DNA of 64,000 nt, taken from assembly GCA_020205615.1 (NCBI GenBank), contig CM035160.1, positions 6,364,437 to 6,428,436 on the forward strand. Reading direction: 5' to 3'. Below, in pieces: positions 48,786 through 59,448 of this stretch (positions are counted from its first letter, which is position 1; every line of letters begins with the position of its first letter). The stretch comes from Panax quinquefolius. Its lineage: Eukaryota; Streptophyta; Magnoliopsida; Apiales; Araliaceae. A model generated the notes under the pieces. It had not been told where the DNA came from. It ran no database searches and was given only the letters and a program-made list of their open reading frames with translations. Made by a program: the position numbers and the translations under genes.

Positions 48786-49055
48786 TTATTTATGGGATCG
48801 AGATTGGAGCAATAACCGGAATTTTTCTTTAACATGCGGCATTTTGAGGAAATGGGGAAACCAAGTCTCTAATGCTGCCTTCTTCACAGATTTAATCAAG
48901 TCAGGTACGAAACTCAAACAATCAGCTTGAAGCTCCTCACTATCAAGAGAGATAAAACCTCCAACCCCTTTTGATTTCTCAACTCCACTTGCTCTCTTGA
49001 TGGGTCTTAAGCAATTTAAATTGATAGCCTCGGGAGATGCGACGAGTTTAGTATG
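48786..49055 (-). pseudogene. Second captured coding fragment in the Pack-MULE, family unknown
   Basis: A 90-codon open stretch with gene-like composition includes RPIKRASGVEKSKGVGGFIS and KKAALETWFPHFLKMPHVKE, and stops at 48786. I do not recognise the family. It lies upstream of the DC1 exon in the same orientation, so both could come from one source gene or from two. Confidence 0.5.
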
Positions 49056-49639
49056 TCATGTGATGAAATTGATACCCAAGGATTCTGAATATCAAGCCCA
49101 ACTCGATCATTGTTTCTCTCTCCTATATTGATTTTGAAGGAGAGGAGAGATGTGAAGAAGCTACAGGGTATCAAAAAGAGAATTGTATGATTTTAGTTTT
49201 GCGATTTTAAATGTGAGAGGAGAAGAAAGGAGAGAGAAAAGAGGAGAAGAAATAGAGAGAAAAGAAGAAAGAAAATAATAAAAAAAATGTATTAAATTTT
49301 ATTTTTTTGCCACATATCACGCCTGTTTGTCTAGTTGGAAAATTTTTAACGAGGAGGGCACAATTGACCTAAAATTTATAACGTTAAAAGGCACTTTTGG
49401 AAAAAAAAAAAAATTAGGGTGGAAGTGAGGCGTCGTAAATCATCGCGGGTTTTTGTGCATTTCACTCTTCAATGTATGGGTAGGCAAACTTTTGAAACGT
49501 GTAATTTAATTTTCCTCTCAATATATATTTGTATAAACATTTCATGATTTTCATCTTTAATTGAATAGACAGTACATATAAGCATAATAGAGTTGGTTCA
49601 ATATTGTACAGCGTACAATCAAGATTTATGAATACAGCG

Positions 49640-49657
49640 CATGCATGCCAATTGCCA

Positions 49658-49697
<40 letters not shown>
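49640..49697. repeat. (TA)n microsatellite
   Basis: A pure alternating TA run of about 40 bp at about 49660-49697. Further (TA)n runs at 50022-50056 and 50237-50260 flank the MITE between them. Confidence 0.9.
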
Positions 49698-49701
<4 letters not shown>

Positions 49702-50017
49702 TTCTTCACTTTTACTTTGCAAGTTAATTATATAAACACGTTAATGAGATAAGATGACATGCATTAACTAACTTGGGTCAAGGAGGCGTTGATATGGGGT
49801 TTCAAGATCGCCTGTGGATATCTTAGATTTGAGGAGAAAACATGCATGAGATCGATTAGCTGCACAAATCAGTCAAAATAAATGTAACTCACGACTCATC
49901 TTGTTGGACCAAGTGTAGTCTGTATACTTTGTTTTATACTATATATATGAGCAACTCATCATCATGTCTAAAATTCTTTCTACTTTATTTGTGTTATTTT
50001 TTTGAATGTTGAGAAAT

Positions 50018-50056
<39 letters not shown>

Positions 50057-50060
<4 letters not shown>

Positions 50061-50236
50061 AGGGTCTCATCCACAAAGAACCTATTGTTGAGAAAGAACC
50101 CATTTTTGGCCAAATGTTCTAAATTCTATCGGTCTTTGGACAATTTTTTTTTTTTTATAAGGTTTAGAGAATTGTAATAATTTGGCAAAATGGATTCTTC
50201 TCCCAACAACCTATTGTTCATTGTGGATGAGACCTA
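50057..50236. mobile_element. MITE inserted in a (TA)n tract
   Basis: Inverted ends 'agggtctcatccacaaagaac' and, on the other strand, 'taggtctcatccacaatgaac' lead into matching arms ('cctattgttg', 'gaaccca/gaatcca', 'ttttggccaaa/ttttgccaaa'). It is about 180 bp. (TA)n on both sides hides the target duplication. No coding content. Confidence 0.75.
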
Positions 50237-50502
50237 TATATATATATATATATATATATTTGAGTCTTTATTTTGGGATCAACAAAAATAACTATGTTTC
50301 GATGCCAGATATCTCATATTAAGTGTTATAGTAAAGATAAGGCTAACGGACATGGACATTGTTGAAAAAATATAAAGTTTTTTATACAAAATTGCAATGG
50401 CACCTAGCTAGGATCTTAGCCTATTGTATGTATGTATATGTATATAACAAAGAGGCTAGAGGCTGCAGCCCTTTCTGGTGTGGCCAAGCCATTAAAGGAC
50501 AC

Positions 50503-50990
50503 TGTTGGGTCGTGATATTTCTCTTATTACCGAATGGACGGATTATATTTATTCAAGATAGTCATTGAATCTTCACTATAGAGTGTTGATATTATTGGGC
50601 TTAAGTAACTACCTTATTTCATTAAGTCCTTACAAGATCGGATCGGTCGATGGATTGGCCCATCATATATTTTAATATCTATTACTTTGACTTGTAATGA
50701 TGAAAAAGGATGATGGTTGGCCAATTTACGTACCCATGCATTAATGTGGATGGGATCCGGTGATTAAGAAAGTGCGAAAAAACAGAGGTCAGTGGGTGAA
50801 TCAGTACACACCCAACAGGAACCATCAGATCACGGGGGCTGTGTCAGAGGTAGTGGATGGCACGGTAATCCGGGCAAAGAGAGTATAACCTAGCAAGGAA
50901 GTCTTCACAAAGAGGTACGTTCATATTCACACATACCCACAACTGAGAATTATTATCACTCTCAAGACACTAGACATTACATCCTCCATT
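50503..50990 (+). repeat. 5' LTR of the Tat/Retand-like element
   Basis: Colinear with 53809-54247. The 3' border is uncertain because the partner LTR is truncated. Sequence beyond 50940 ('aactgagaattattatcact') has no partner in the window. I did not identify a primer-binding site. Confidence 0.6.
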
Positions 50991-52198
50991 GTTAACCTTG
51001 TGAACACGTATACCGACTCTCACGCCGAAATTATCCCCGTGGTCCAATTTGTCGAAGCTTGTGGTGTTTATTGTGTTTCTTGTCTGCGGGATCGTATGTC
51101 TTACGTGATTGGGACGCTGGAGAAGATTTTGGCGTTAACATTGGCGCTAGAAGGAGGGCCAGTTCTAGTGTTCTTGAGTTATCAATCACAATCCTTCCAA
51201 TTATTCTACATCGAAAGGCATGAATTCTCATCAACCGAGCTGAGGGACGAAGCGTCCAAGTATGTTCAATCCGAAAGACATAGTACACCTAAAGATGGAC
51301 ATCCATGAGTTGAAAAGCAGTTTATACCAATGATCCAAACATGTCTCGAGGTCGTCCTCGGGATCGGTGAAGACCCAACAGCCATTTTCTTGATTGACCG
51401 AAGAGGGTGTTCCGCCCTATTGGTCTTCGGGATTATGGTCGAAGCAGAGTAGCTGAAGACCCAACAACCATTTTCCTGATTATCCGAAGAGGTACCTCAC
51501 ACTATCTCATTTTCGGGGATTATGGTCGCGCAGCAGATAAAGGAGCGGCCACAGAGGATATTCACCCGAGAATGCCAAAAAAGGCACTCTGCCTTGAGTG
51601 TTCTCGCCACAGCGAAGGGCTCATCACCAAAGCAGATCTATAAACCGCACTCCTGGAAATCCAAACATTTCGGCCATGTTTCCACGGTTGATTGATGTTG
51701 TGGCCAAACATGTCTCTTCTGAAGCTGATGATAGTCAAGGAGAAGTTGAAGAGTCCGACAAAGCCGTTGCAGTACTTCAGCAGAAGCAGAGCTCATGGAC
51801 ATTGCATGAAGATGAATATTCTATTTCGGACATCAGTACAGCAGGCTATCAAGGAGTCGATCACAATAACAATTCCATTGCTGATGCATTATCGAAGTTG
51901 GCTACTACAGATGCTTATAACTTTGATGGCAGATGGTGTCCTTCTTTCAGATCAGATGGCGGCTAAAGAAGACCAAGTACAAGAGTGTCAATTTTGTTCT
52001 CATTGATGAGAATCTTTATCGAAGGACCTTTTTCGTCATCATTGCTCAAACATTTGGTTCCATCCGAAGCAGAGTATGTTCTTCGGGAAGTTCACAAAGA
52101 CATCTGTGGCGATCATTTGACCCGAAGTTGTTGGCCTATAAAGCACTTCGGCTGGGATATTCTTAAAAGAACCAGGGATTCAGCACAGAAAGACTTCG

Positions 52199-52945
52199 GT
52201 GGCTCATTCTTAAGACGTTGTCAAGCCCTGCGTGGTAGGCAATTGTCGACATTTAGACCTTGTCAGGCCCTTCGTGGTAGGCAAGTGTCATCCTTAAGAC
52301 GCGTTGTCGAGCCCTGCGTGGTAGGCAATTGTCGGCGATTAGACCTTATCGAGCCCTTCGTGGTAAGTGTTGTCATCCTTAAGACGCTTGTCGAGCCCTG
52401 CGTGGTAAGCGATTGTCGATATTTAGACCTTGTCGCCCTTCGTGGTAAGCAAGTGTCATCCTTAAGATGTTGTCAGGCCCTGCGTGGTAGGCAATTGTTG
52501 ACATTTAGACCTTGTCAAGCCCTTCGTGGTAGGCAAGCGTTGTCCTTCAGACCTTGTCAGGCCCTTCGTGGTAGGCAAGTGTCATCTTTAAGACGTTGTT
52601 AGACCCTGTGTGGTAGGCAATTGTCGACATTTAAACCTTGTCAGGCCCTTCGTGGTAGGCAAGTGTCATTCTTAAGACGTTGTCAGGCCCTGCGTGGTAG
52701 GCAATTGTCCTTGTCAGGCCCTTCGTGGTAGGCAAGTGTCATCCTTAAGACGTTGTCAGGCCCTGCGTGGTAAGCAATTGTCGACATTTAGACCTTATCA
52801 GGACCTTCGTGGTAGGCAAGCGTTGTCCTTCAGACCTTCTCAGGCCCTTCGTGGTAGGCAAGCGTTGTCCTTTAGACCTTGTCAGGTCCTTCGTGGTAGA
52901 CAACTGTCGTTCTTTAGACTTCGTCAGGCCCTTCGTGATTTCATA
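52199..52945 (+). repeat. 42-bp tandem array, about 17-18 copies
   Basis: The unit contains 'tgtcaggcccttcgtggtag' followed by 'gcaagtgtcatccttaagac'. It alternates with a variant carrying 'ccctgcgtgg' and 'caattgtcgacatttagacc'. Because 42 is a multiple of three, the frames stay open and encode a 14-residue repeat around QALRGRQ. The array lies between the pol remnants and the polypurine tract, where Tat-lineage elements often carry tandem repeats. Confidence 0.9.
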
Positions 52946-52959
52946 TCATTTGGCATATA

Positions 52960-53790
52960 TATGGACGATCTCATCGTTCAGCTCGGCGGATTTTCTGTAT
53001 TCTGCTTGGATCTCCTTACAAATATCTTCGGTCAGTGGCAGATCCTAGTTCCTAAGGGCCCGAAGTTATCTGAGTTCCTCTTCAAGCTTTTGACGAAGTG
53101 TTATATATCTTGCCTCTTTAGCATGGATATTGTTATTTTGCTTCGCCAGTTCGATTTGACTTCGGCGGATCTTCATTCTTCTTCGTCAAAATTTCATTCT
53201 TCGGAAGCAGGTCGACATTTATATCTGTGATGACCCGATGTGTGGCATTGATCGTCTCCAACTCTTTTTTGACCTTGTCGAGATCCTTCCGAAGTCATTC
53301 ATTGTTGAGAAGAACAATGTCAAGGTTGCTTCTTTATTTTGCCAACACAGACTTCAGAATGGCTTTCTCCCTTCGGCCTCCTCTTCGGTATTCTCTTCGG
53401 CATTCTCTTCGGTATCCTCTTCGGCTTCTTTGTATTTGGGACGGAGGCACCCGAAGGTAGTGTTGCAAATGACCATTATTAATCAATCAGTTCGAATTGA
53501 TGGGCAGCGATGCCCATGATGGAACTATGTCCGAACCAATGATCATCGGTATCATGGACGCACGCTATTACCGAACCAGTATTTCATTCTATGGCTTGAG
53601 CTTCGATAGTTAAAGCGATTCGATTTGGTATTACAGTAGAGGTCGTGAAGATGAACCCTTTATGTTGCTATTTAATGTTCACCAGATGGGCTTCGGTAAG
53701 CCGTATTTTGGGCCATTATTGGTCTTATTATAATTCCTTTTGTCCTGAACCGATGCCAATTATAGTTTTCTATTAAACCTCCTATTTAAT
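52960..53790. other. 3' non-pol region of the Tat/Retand-like element
   Basis: On the minus strand, 53050-53210 reads like coiled-coil protein (IELAKQNNNIHAKEARYITL and following). This resembles an antisense gag-type or accessory frame. It is interrupted by stops. A short cttcgg-rich repeat lies at about 53370-53430. Not a functional gene. Confidence 0.4.
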
Positions 53791-53808
53791 AAAAAACTAG
53801 GGGGTAAT

Positions 53809-54247
53809 TTTGGGTCGTGATATTTCTCCCATTGGGCCGAATGGATTGGGCCTACTTATTCAGTTAGTCCACTGGATCTTCACTATGGGGTGTTGATATT
53901 ATTGGGCTTAGTCACTACCTTATTTCTGTTAAGTCCTTACAAGATCGGATCGGGTCAGTGGATTGGCCCATCATATATTTTAATATCTATTACTTTGACT
54001 TGTAATGATGAAAAAGCATGATGGTTGACTGTTATTACTGCCATGCATTAATGTGGATGGGATCCCATGATTAAGAAGCGTGTAAAAACAGAGGTCGTAA
54101 GTAGTGGGTGAATTAGTACACCCTACAGAACCATCGGATCACGGGGTCATATGTCGGTAGTGGATGGCACGGTAATCCGGACAAAGAGAGTATAACCTAG
54201 CAAGGAGGTCTTCACAAAGAGGTACGTTCATATTCACACATACCCAC
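53809..54247 (+). repeat. 3' LTR of the Tat/Retand-like element, truncated by an insertion
   Basis: Matches 50503-50940. It ends at 'cacatacccac', directly before TGTGACGCCCCC of a minus-strand chromovirus LTR. Confidence 0.75.
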
Positions 54248-56827
54248 TGTGACGCCCCCAAAATAGGTCCATTCCATCCAACCCATTCTGAGTCGCCAAA
54301 TACATGGTACAGAAATAACTACAACTTTATTAATACATTTGTCGTGCAAAATACGACAACATATATACTGTGAGTTTAAATACAATTATTGTCTTCTAGA
54401 CAATATACATACCCAAATAAATCCTCATCACAATTATTTATACATTATTTTATAAAAACGGTGAGGACTACTAAACAACTCTCTCTATAACCATCATTCC
54501 ATACCCCGACTAGTACTCGCTACATTCTCGCCTCCTGAGAAGAAAAATAGAACAAAAAGGAAAAGGGTGAGCTCAACTAGCCCAAAAAGAATATTATGAC
54601 TAAAGATAATATACAACAAATTATCGTTAGTCTCCAACGAGAAAAATCTAATAGAATACAATAGACAACCAGCTTTTAAATCAACAATGCAAGCGAAACA
54701 ACAATTCATTAGAAGAGTTAAGTAGAGAATGCAAACTACTATCTTCTATATATGAATTTAAAAGTTCATCGTCGATATTTTATCCTCGTAACATTAATCA
54801 ATATATATCCGAATCAAATATTCATCTTTGCACTACGTGCCAAAGATATTCATCGATTAATCATGTTCATCTAAACACTGCTCATCTTTGTACTACGGGC
54901 CAAAATATTAATCGATGAGGTCATGTTCATGCTTATCTTAACACTGCTCATCTTCCTACTACGGGCCAAAGATATTCATCAAGAAATCATTCATCTTTTA
55001 CTACTGAGGCCAAAGATATTCGATAATATCATCATTTAGGATTGAGGATAATGAAAAATATTTTAAAGGAAACGAATTCAGTGAAACAAAAGAACAAACA
55101 TTAAGGATTCGTATTTTAAACAATCCAAGTTCAAAAATACTTCATAAGTAATCAGAGTGGAGTAAAATTCAAGAATGATCAAAACATGGATACAATCAAA
55201 GCTAGTATCCGAATAGATATTTTAGACAAAAAAGAAGAAATTTCATTTTTCGGTGAATAGTGCCGTATTCGTGAATAGTGCCGTATACGTGAATAGTAAC
55301 TCCGACACCAAAAGATAGAAATTTCACAAAAAAAAACATCATCATGCTTCGTGAATAGTAACTCGTGAATAGTAACTCATGAATAGGAACTCGTGAATAG
55401 TAACTCATGAATAGTAACCCCGACATGAAAAAGTTTTAAATTTGATTAAAATTTTCAACCAATATTTCGGTATAATGATATTCAAGAAATAATATCATTT
55501 TCGAATAAAATAACATCCTTTACCTCGAAAGAGCAATGATTTAGTTGAAACACTTGGATATAGGCTATGACTTGAACTTGCAATCGTATAACAATACTCA
55601 AAGTATACTCAAAATACTCACAAGAATAAATTTCGATAATATAGAGAAAACTTGATTTACGGTGTGATTTTCAATTCTAACCTAAACACCTATTTATAGG
55701 AAAATGCTTAGAACACCAAAGTAGAAAATTTAATAAATTAATATTATTTATTTTTTTCTACATCTTCCTACGCATCAAGCATCTGAATTCAGCAACTTGA
55801 CATGTGTTAAATATGTCCACCAAACACAAAAAACATTTTTCTTATTTAAATTATTTTAAACTTTCAGAAATCAATTATTTCGGAGCTTCGGAACTTCAAT
55901 AATTCATAATAATTAGCTCTTTTATCGTAAAAATTTGAAACTTGAGACTTTCCATAGGAAATTCCATTATCTACTGACTTTGAGGAAGGAAGTTTTCCAA
56001 ATTCCAAGCGAAATTGGCCAAAAATCCATAAGCAGAGGCGATTTTACAAGTTATAATCAAATTTCAAGAGAAATGGGTCTCTGAGACACACAAAATCTGT
56101 TTTAATATTTATTGCAACAAAATACTCTTTTTCTCGTATACTCATATATTACATTCATTGTAAAAATATCACCAATATTATATTATTAAAATATAATAAT
56201 ATATTTAAATGAATTATTTTATCGAGAAAAGATAAAATTTTAATTTTCAATAATTGTCACTTTAAAAATTTTCTCCATCTATATCCACATAAAATCAATA
56301 TTTTCTCATCATATAAATCAATAATTAATTATTCACAAATAATATTCTGAGAATCACGATCTTGTGACCAGTAGTTCAGGAAAGAAGGGCTTTTTCGATA
56401 AGGATCTCTCACTTCTTGGTAGCCATGATTAGGTGACCAAATCTCTCTTAGACAAAACTTTCTAGACATTGCCAATAATGTTATCCAATAATATTATTTA
56501 GATAATATGAATTATTGCTCTCGATAATGAAAAATCTTGTGTAATGACAATTTATTGAAACAACGGTAATATAAAATATCAATCAAAGAATTATTGAATC
56601 AATAAAATAAAATCTTGAGCGATAATTCTTCACGTAACAATTATTGAGTAGTGCCTTCTTACGTAAGAATCAATAATTGGTGCAATCCGTGTCTTCTTGT
56701 TCAACAACGCAGATTAGTGTGTTTTAACCATGGGTATTCCAACGATAATACTTGAATAACTACTACTGCTTATTTATAAACAACTTATATTTGTCGTTTT
56801 CTTCATCCAATCGCTTTCAGTTATGGA
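54248..56827 (-). repeat. Minus-strand chromovirus LTR, start missing
   Basis: Read on the minus strand it ends CCTATTTTGGGGGCGTCACA at 54248 and matches 57060-59423 and 8230-10737 throughout. Matches include the 'atgaatatctttggc..agtagtgcaaagatgaa' repeats (54820-55030) and clustered 'tactattcacgag' units (55255-55425). The first 230 bp or so of the LTR are absent because a plus-strand LTR abuts at 56828. Confidence 0.75.
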
Positions 56828-59423
56828 TGTAAGACCCCAACTTATTATTAATGAAATTTAATTTTCTATTTATTATTTTGAAATAGTAAGGGTTGATGTG
56901 ATTAATGTGGATAGTTAGGGGTAAAATACGCAAATATTTCAAAATAAAGCAAGTGGTTATAAAATATTCATTGTTGTTTGGGAATATTCGTTTGGTCGTG
57001 GAATATTCAATGCTCTGTCGGGAATATTCGTGCCGGCCCAGTAGCGACCATGTGGGCCCCATAACGGAAGCGATTGGATGAAAAAAAAACGACAAATATA
57101 AGTTGGTTAAAAATAACTAGCGTAGTTGTTATACCATTAATACTGTTAAAATACTCTGTGGTTAAAACACAAGAAGACACCTGTATTGCACCAATTATTG
57201 ATTCTTACGTAGAAGGCACTACTCAATAATGGTTACGAATTATTGCTCAAAGATTTTATTGATTCAATAATTGATGCGTTGATATTTTATATTCATTGTT
57301 GTTTCAATAATTGTCATTACACAATATTTTTCATTATCGAAGCAATAATTCATATTATCCTAATAATATTATTAGATAACATTATTGGCAATGTCTAGAA
57401 AGTTCTGCTTAAGGAGAGGTTTGGTCACCTAATCAAGCCCAGTAGGAGAAATTCTTATCGAAAGCCCCCTCTTCCTGGAACCGCACTCATTGTCAATATC
57501 ATGATTCTATAATATTATTTGTGAATAATTAATTATTGATTCATATGATGAGGAAAATATTGATTTTATGTGGATATAGATTGAGAAAAATTTTAATGTG
57601 ACAATTATTGAAAATTGAAATTTTATCTTTTCCTCGATAAGATAATGTATTATTATATTTTAATAATATAATAATGGTGATATTTTTACAAATCTAATGT
57701 GGGATATATGAGTATACGAGGAGGAAGAGTATTTTTGTTGCAATAAATGTTTAAAACATGTTAAACATGTCTGGTGGACCCCATTTATCGATCGAAATTT
57801 GATTATAAATGTAAAAATCGCTTGGTTTGTGAATTTCGGTCAATTTTTGTTTGGAATTTGGAAAAACTTTCTTCTGTAAAGTTGTAGAGAATTGAATTTC
57901 CTATAAAACTCATGAGATTCAATTTTCTGATAAAAGGGCTATTTATTATGAATTATTGATGTTCAAATTCTGAATAATTGATTTTTGGAAGTTTTAATTA
58001 TTTTAAATAATAAAAACGTTTTTGATTTGTTTAGTAGACTTATTTGTTGTCAAGCATGGCTGAATTCAGATCATAGATTGTGTGCGTGAGGAATTTATAT
58101 ATAATATATTAATATTATATTAAATTTTCTGCTTTGTGTTCTAAGCAATTTCCTATAAATAGGTGCTTAAGTTAAATTGAAAATCACACCGTAAACTCAA
58201 GTTTTCTCTCTATATTAACGAGCGTATTCTTGTGAGTATTTTGAGTATAATTTGAGTATTGCTATTCTGCAAGTTCAAGTCATAGCCTATATCCTAATGT
58301 TTCAAATTTAAGACTTGATCTTCGAGGTAAGGATATTATTTTTTTCGTAATGATATTATTTCTTCAATATCATTATGTTAAAATATTGATCTGAAGTTTT
58401 ATCAAATTTGGAACTTTTGGTGTCTGAGTTACTATTCACGATACTTGACTATTCACGTGATATCGACATTATTCACGAATCACGACACTATTCATCTCGA
58501 AAAATGAAAATTTTTCTTTTCGTCCAAAATATCTATTCGGATACTAGCTTTGATTGTATCCATGTTTTGATCATTCTTGAATTTTACACCATCGCGATTA
58601 TTTTTGAGGTATTTTTGGACGTGAATAAAACAAAGTACGAATCCTTAATCCTTAATCCTCATCATTTTGTTTCAATCGGATTCGCTTTCTTTAAAAATAT
58701 TTTTCATCATCTTCTTACCTTAAATGATGATATTATGGAATATCTTTGGCCAGTAGTGCAAAGATGAATGATTTCTTTGAAGAATATCTTTGGCTCTGTA
58801 GTGCAAAGATGAACAGTGTTTTAGATGAACACGACTTAATCGATGAATATCTTTGGCTCAGTAGTCTGTAAAGATGAATATTTGATTCCGATATATATTG
58901 ATTGATGTTACAGGATATAAAGATGAGGCGATGAACTTTTAAATTCATACATGGAAGATAGTAGTTTGCATTCTTCACTTAACTCTTCTAATGAATTATT
59001 ATTTCATTTATGAATATTGATTTAAAATTTGTCTCTATCAGTATTCTATTAGATTTTTCCTCCGTTGAAGACTAATCTGAATTTGTTGTAGATATTATCT
59101 TAGTCATAATATTTTTTATCGAGCTAGTTGAGCTCATCCTTTTCCTTTTTGTTCCATTTTTCTCAAGAGGCGAGAATATATAAGTAGTGTCAGTAATGGA
59201 ATGAAGGTTCTAGAGAGAGTTGTTTAGTAGTCCTCACCATTTTGTAAAATAATGTATCAATAAATGTGATGAGGATTTATTTGAGTATAGATATTGCCTG
59301 TAAGATAATATTTGTATTTAAACTCACACAGCTTTCTTGTTGTAATAATAAAGTTGTAGTTGTTTCGTACCATGTATCGACAACTCGTAATGGGTGATGT
59401 ATACCTATTTTGGGGGCGCCACA
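56828..59423 (+). repeat. Plus-strand 5' LTR of a second chromovirus-type element (2.6 kb)
   Basis: TGTAAGACCCCAACTTATTA to GGGGGCGCCACA. These are intact TG..CA termini, better kept than the copy at 8000-10737. It is followed at once by a primer-binding site, so it is a 5' LTR rather than a solo LTR. Confidence 0.8.
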
Positions 59424-59440
59424 GTTGTATCGAGCTTAGG
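59424..59440 (+). promoter_or_regulatory. Primer-binding site, decayed
   Basis: 'gttgtatcgagcttagg' aligns with 'gttggtatcagagcttagg' at 10738 with two single-base losses. About 8 bases later the element is cut by the next LTR. Confidence 0.75.
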
Positions 59441-59448
59441 GATATCTT

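Larger units (their letters stand above)
47571..49470. mobile_element. Pack-MULE-like element carrying captured gene fragments
   Basis: Long terminal inverted repeats of about 190 bp. The left arm (47571 to about 47765) and the reverse complement of the right arm (about 49285-49470) share 'ccaaaagtgcc/tcaaaagtgcc', 'taacgttataaattttaggt', 'caattgtgcccct/ccctc' and 'cgttaaaaattttccaact'. Near-matching 9-bp flanks aatgtattg (47562-47570) and aatgtatgg (49471-49479) suggest a Mutator-type target duplication with one change. There is no transposase. The interior holds two minus-strand coding fragments (48786-49055 and 47854-48584), as expected for a Mutator-like element that has picked up host sequence. 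Exact ends are uncertain by a few bases. Confidence 0.8.
50503..54247 (+). mobile_element. Tat/Retand-like Ty3/gypsy element, degraded, 3' LTR interrupted
   Basis: Direct LTR copies begin at 50503 (TGTTGGGTCGTGATATTTCT) and about 53809 (TTTTGGGTCGTGATATTTCT) and stay colinear for about 440 bp to 'acacatacccac'. The right copy stops there at 54247, where another LTR begins. A polypurine tract, 'aaaaaactaggggg' (53791-53804), lies just before the right LTR. Internal frames keep pol fragments typical of the Tat lineage: RNase H-like ADALSKLATTDAY (about 51880-51925) and the integrase zinc-finger region SEAEYVLREVHKDICGDH (about 52060-52120). Reverse transcriptase is missing. The internal region is only about 2.8 kb and includes a long tandem array. 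Confidence 0.7.

Noticed and set aside
52199..52945. CRISPR-like appearance of short repeats with variable pieces between
   Set aside because: The units are contiguous, spacers are themselves repeated variants, and the array lies in a plant retrotransposon. It is a tandem array.
51985..53230. Two long frames encoding a QALRGRQ repeat protein
   Set aside because: The frames exist only because of the 42-bp periodicity and include antisense or pol remnants at their ends. There is no start context or family support.
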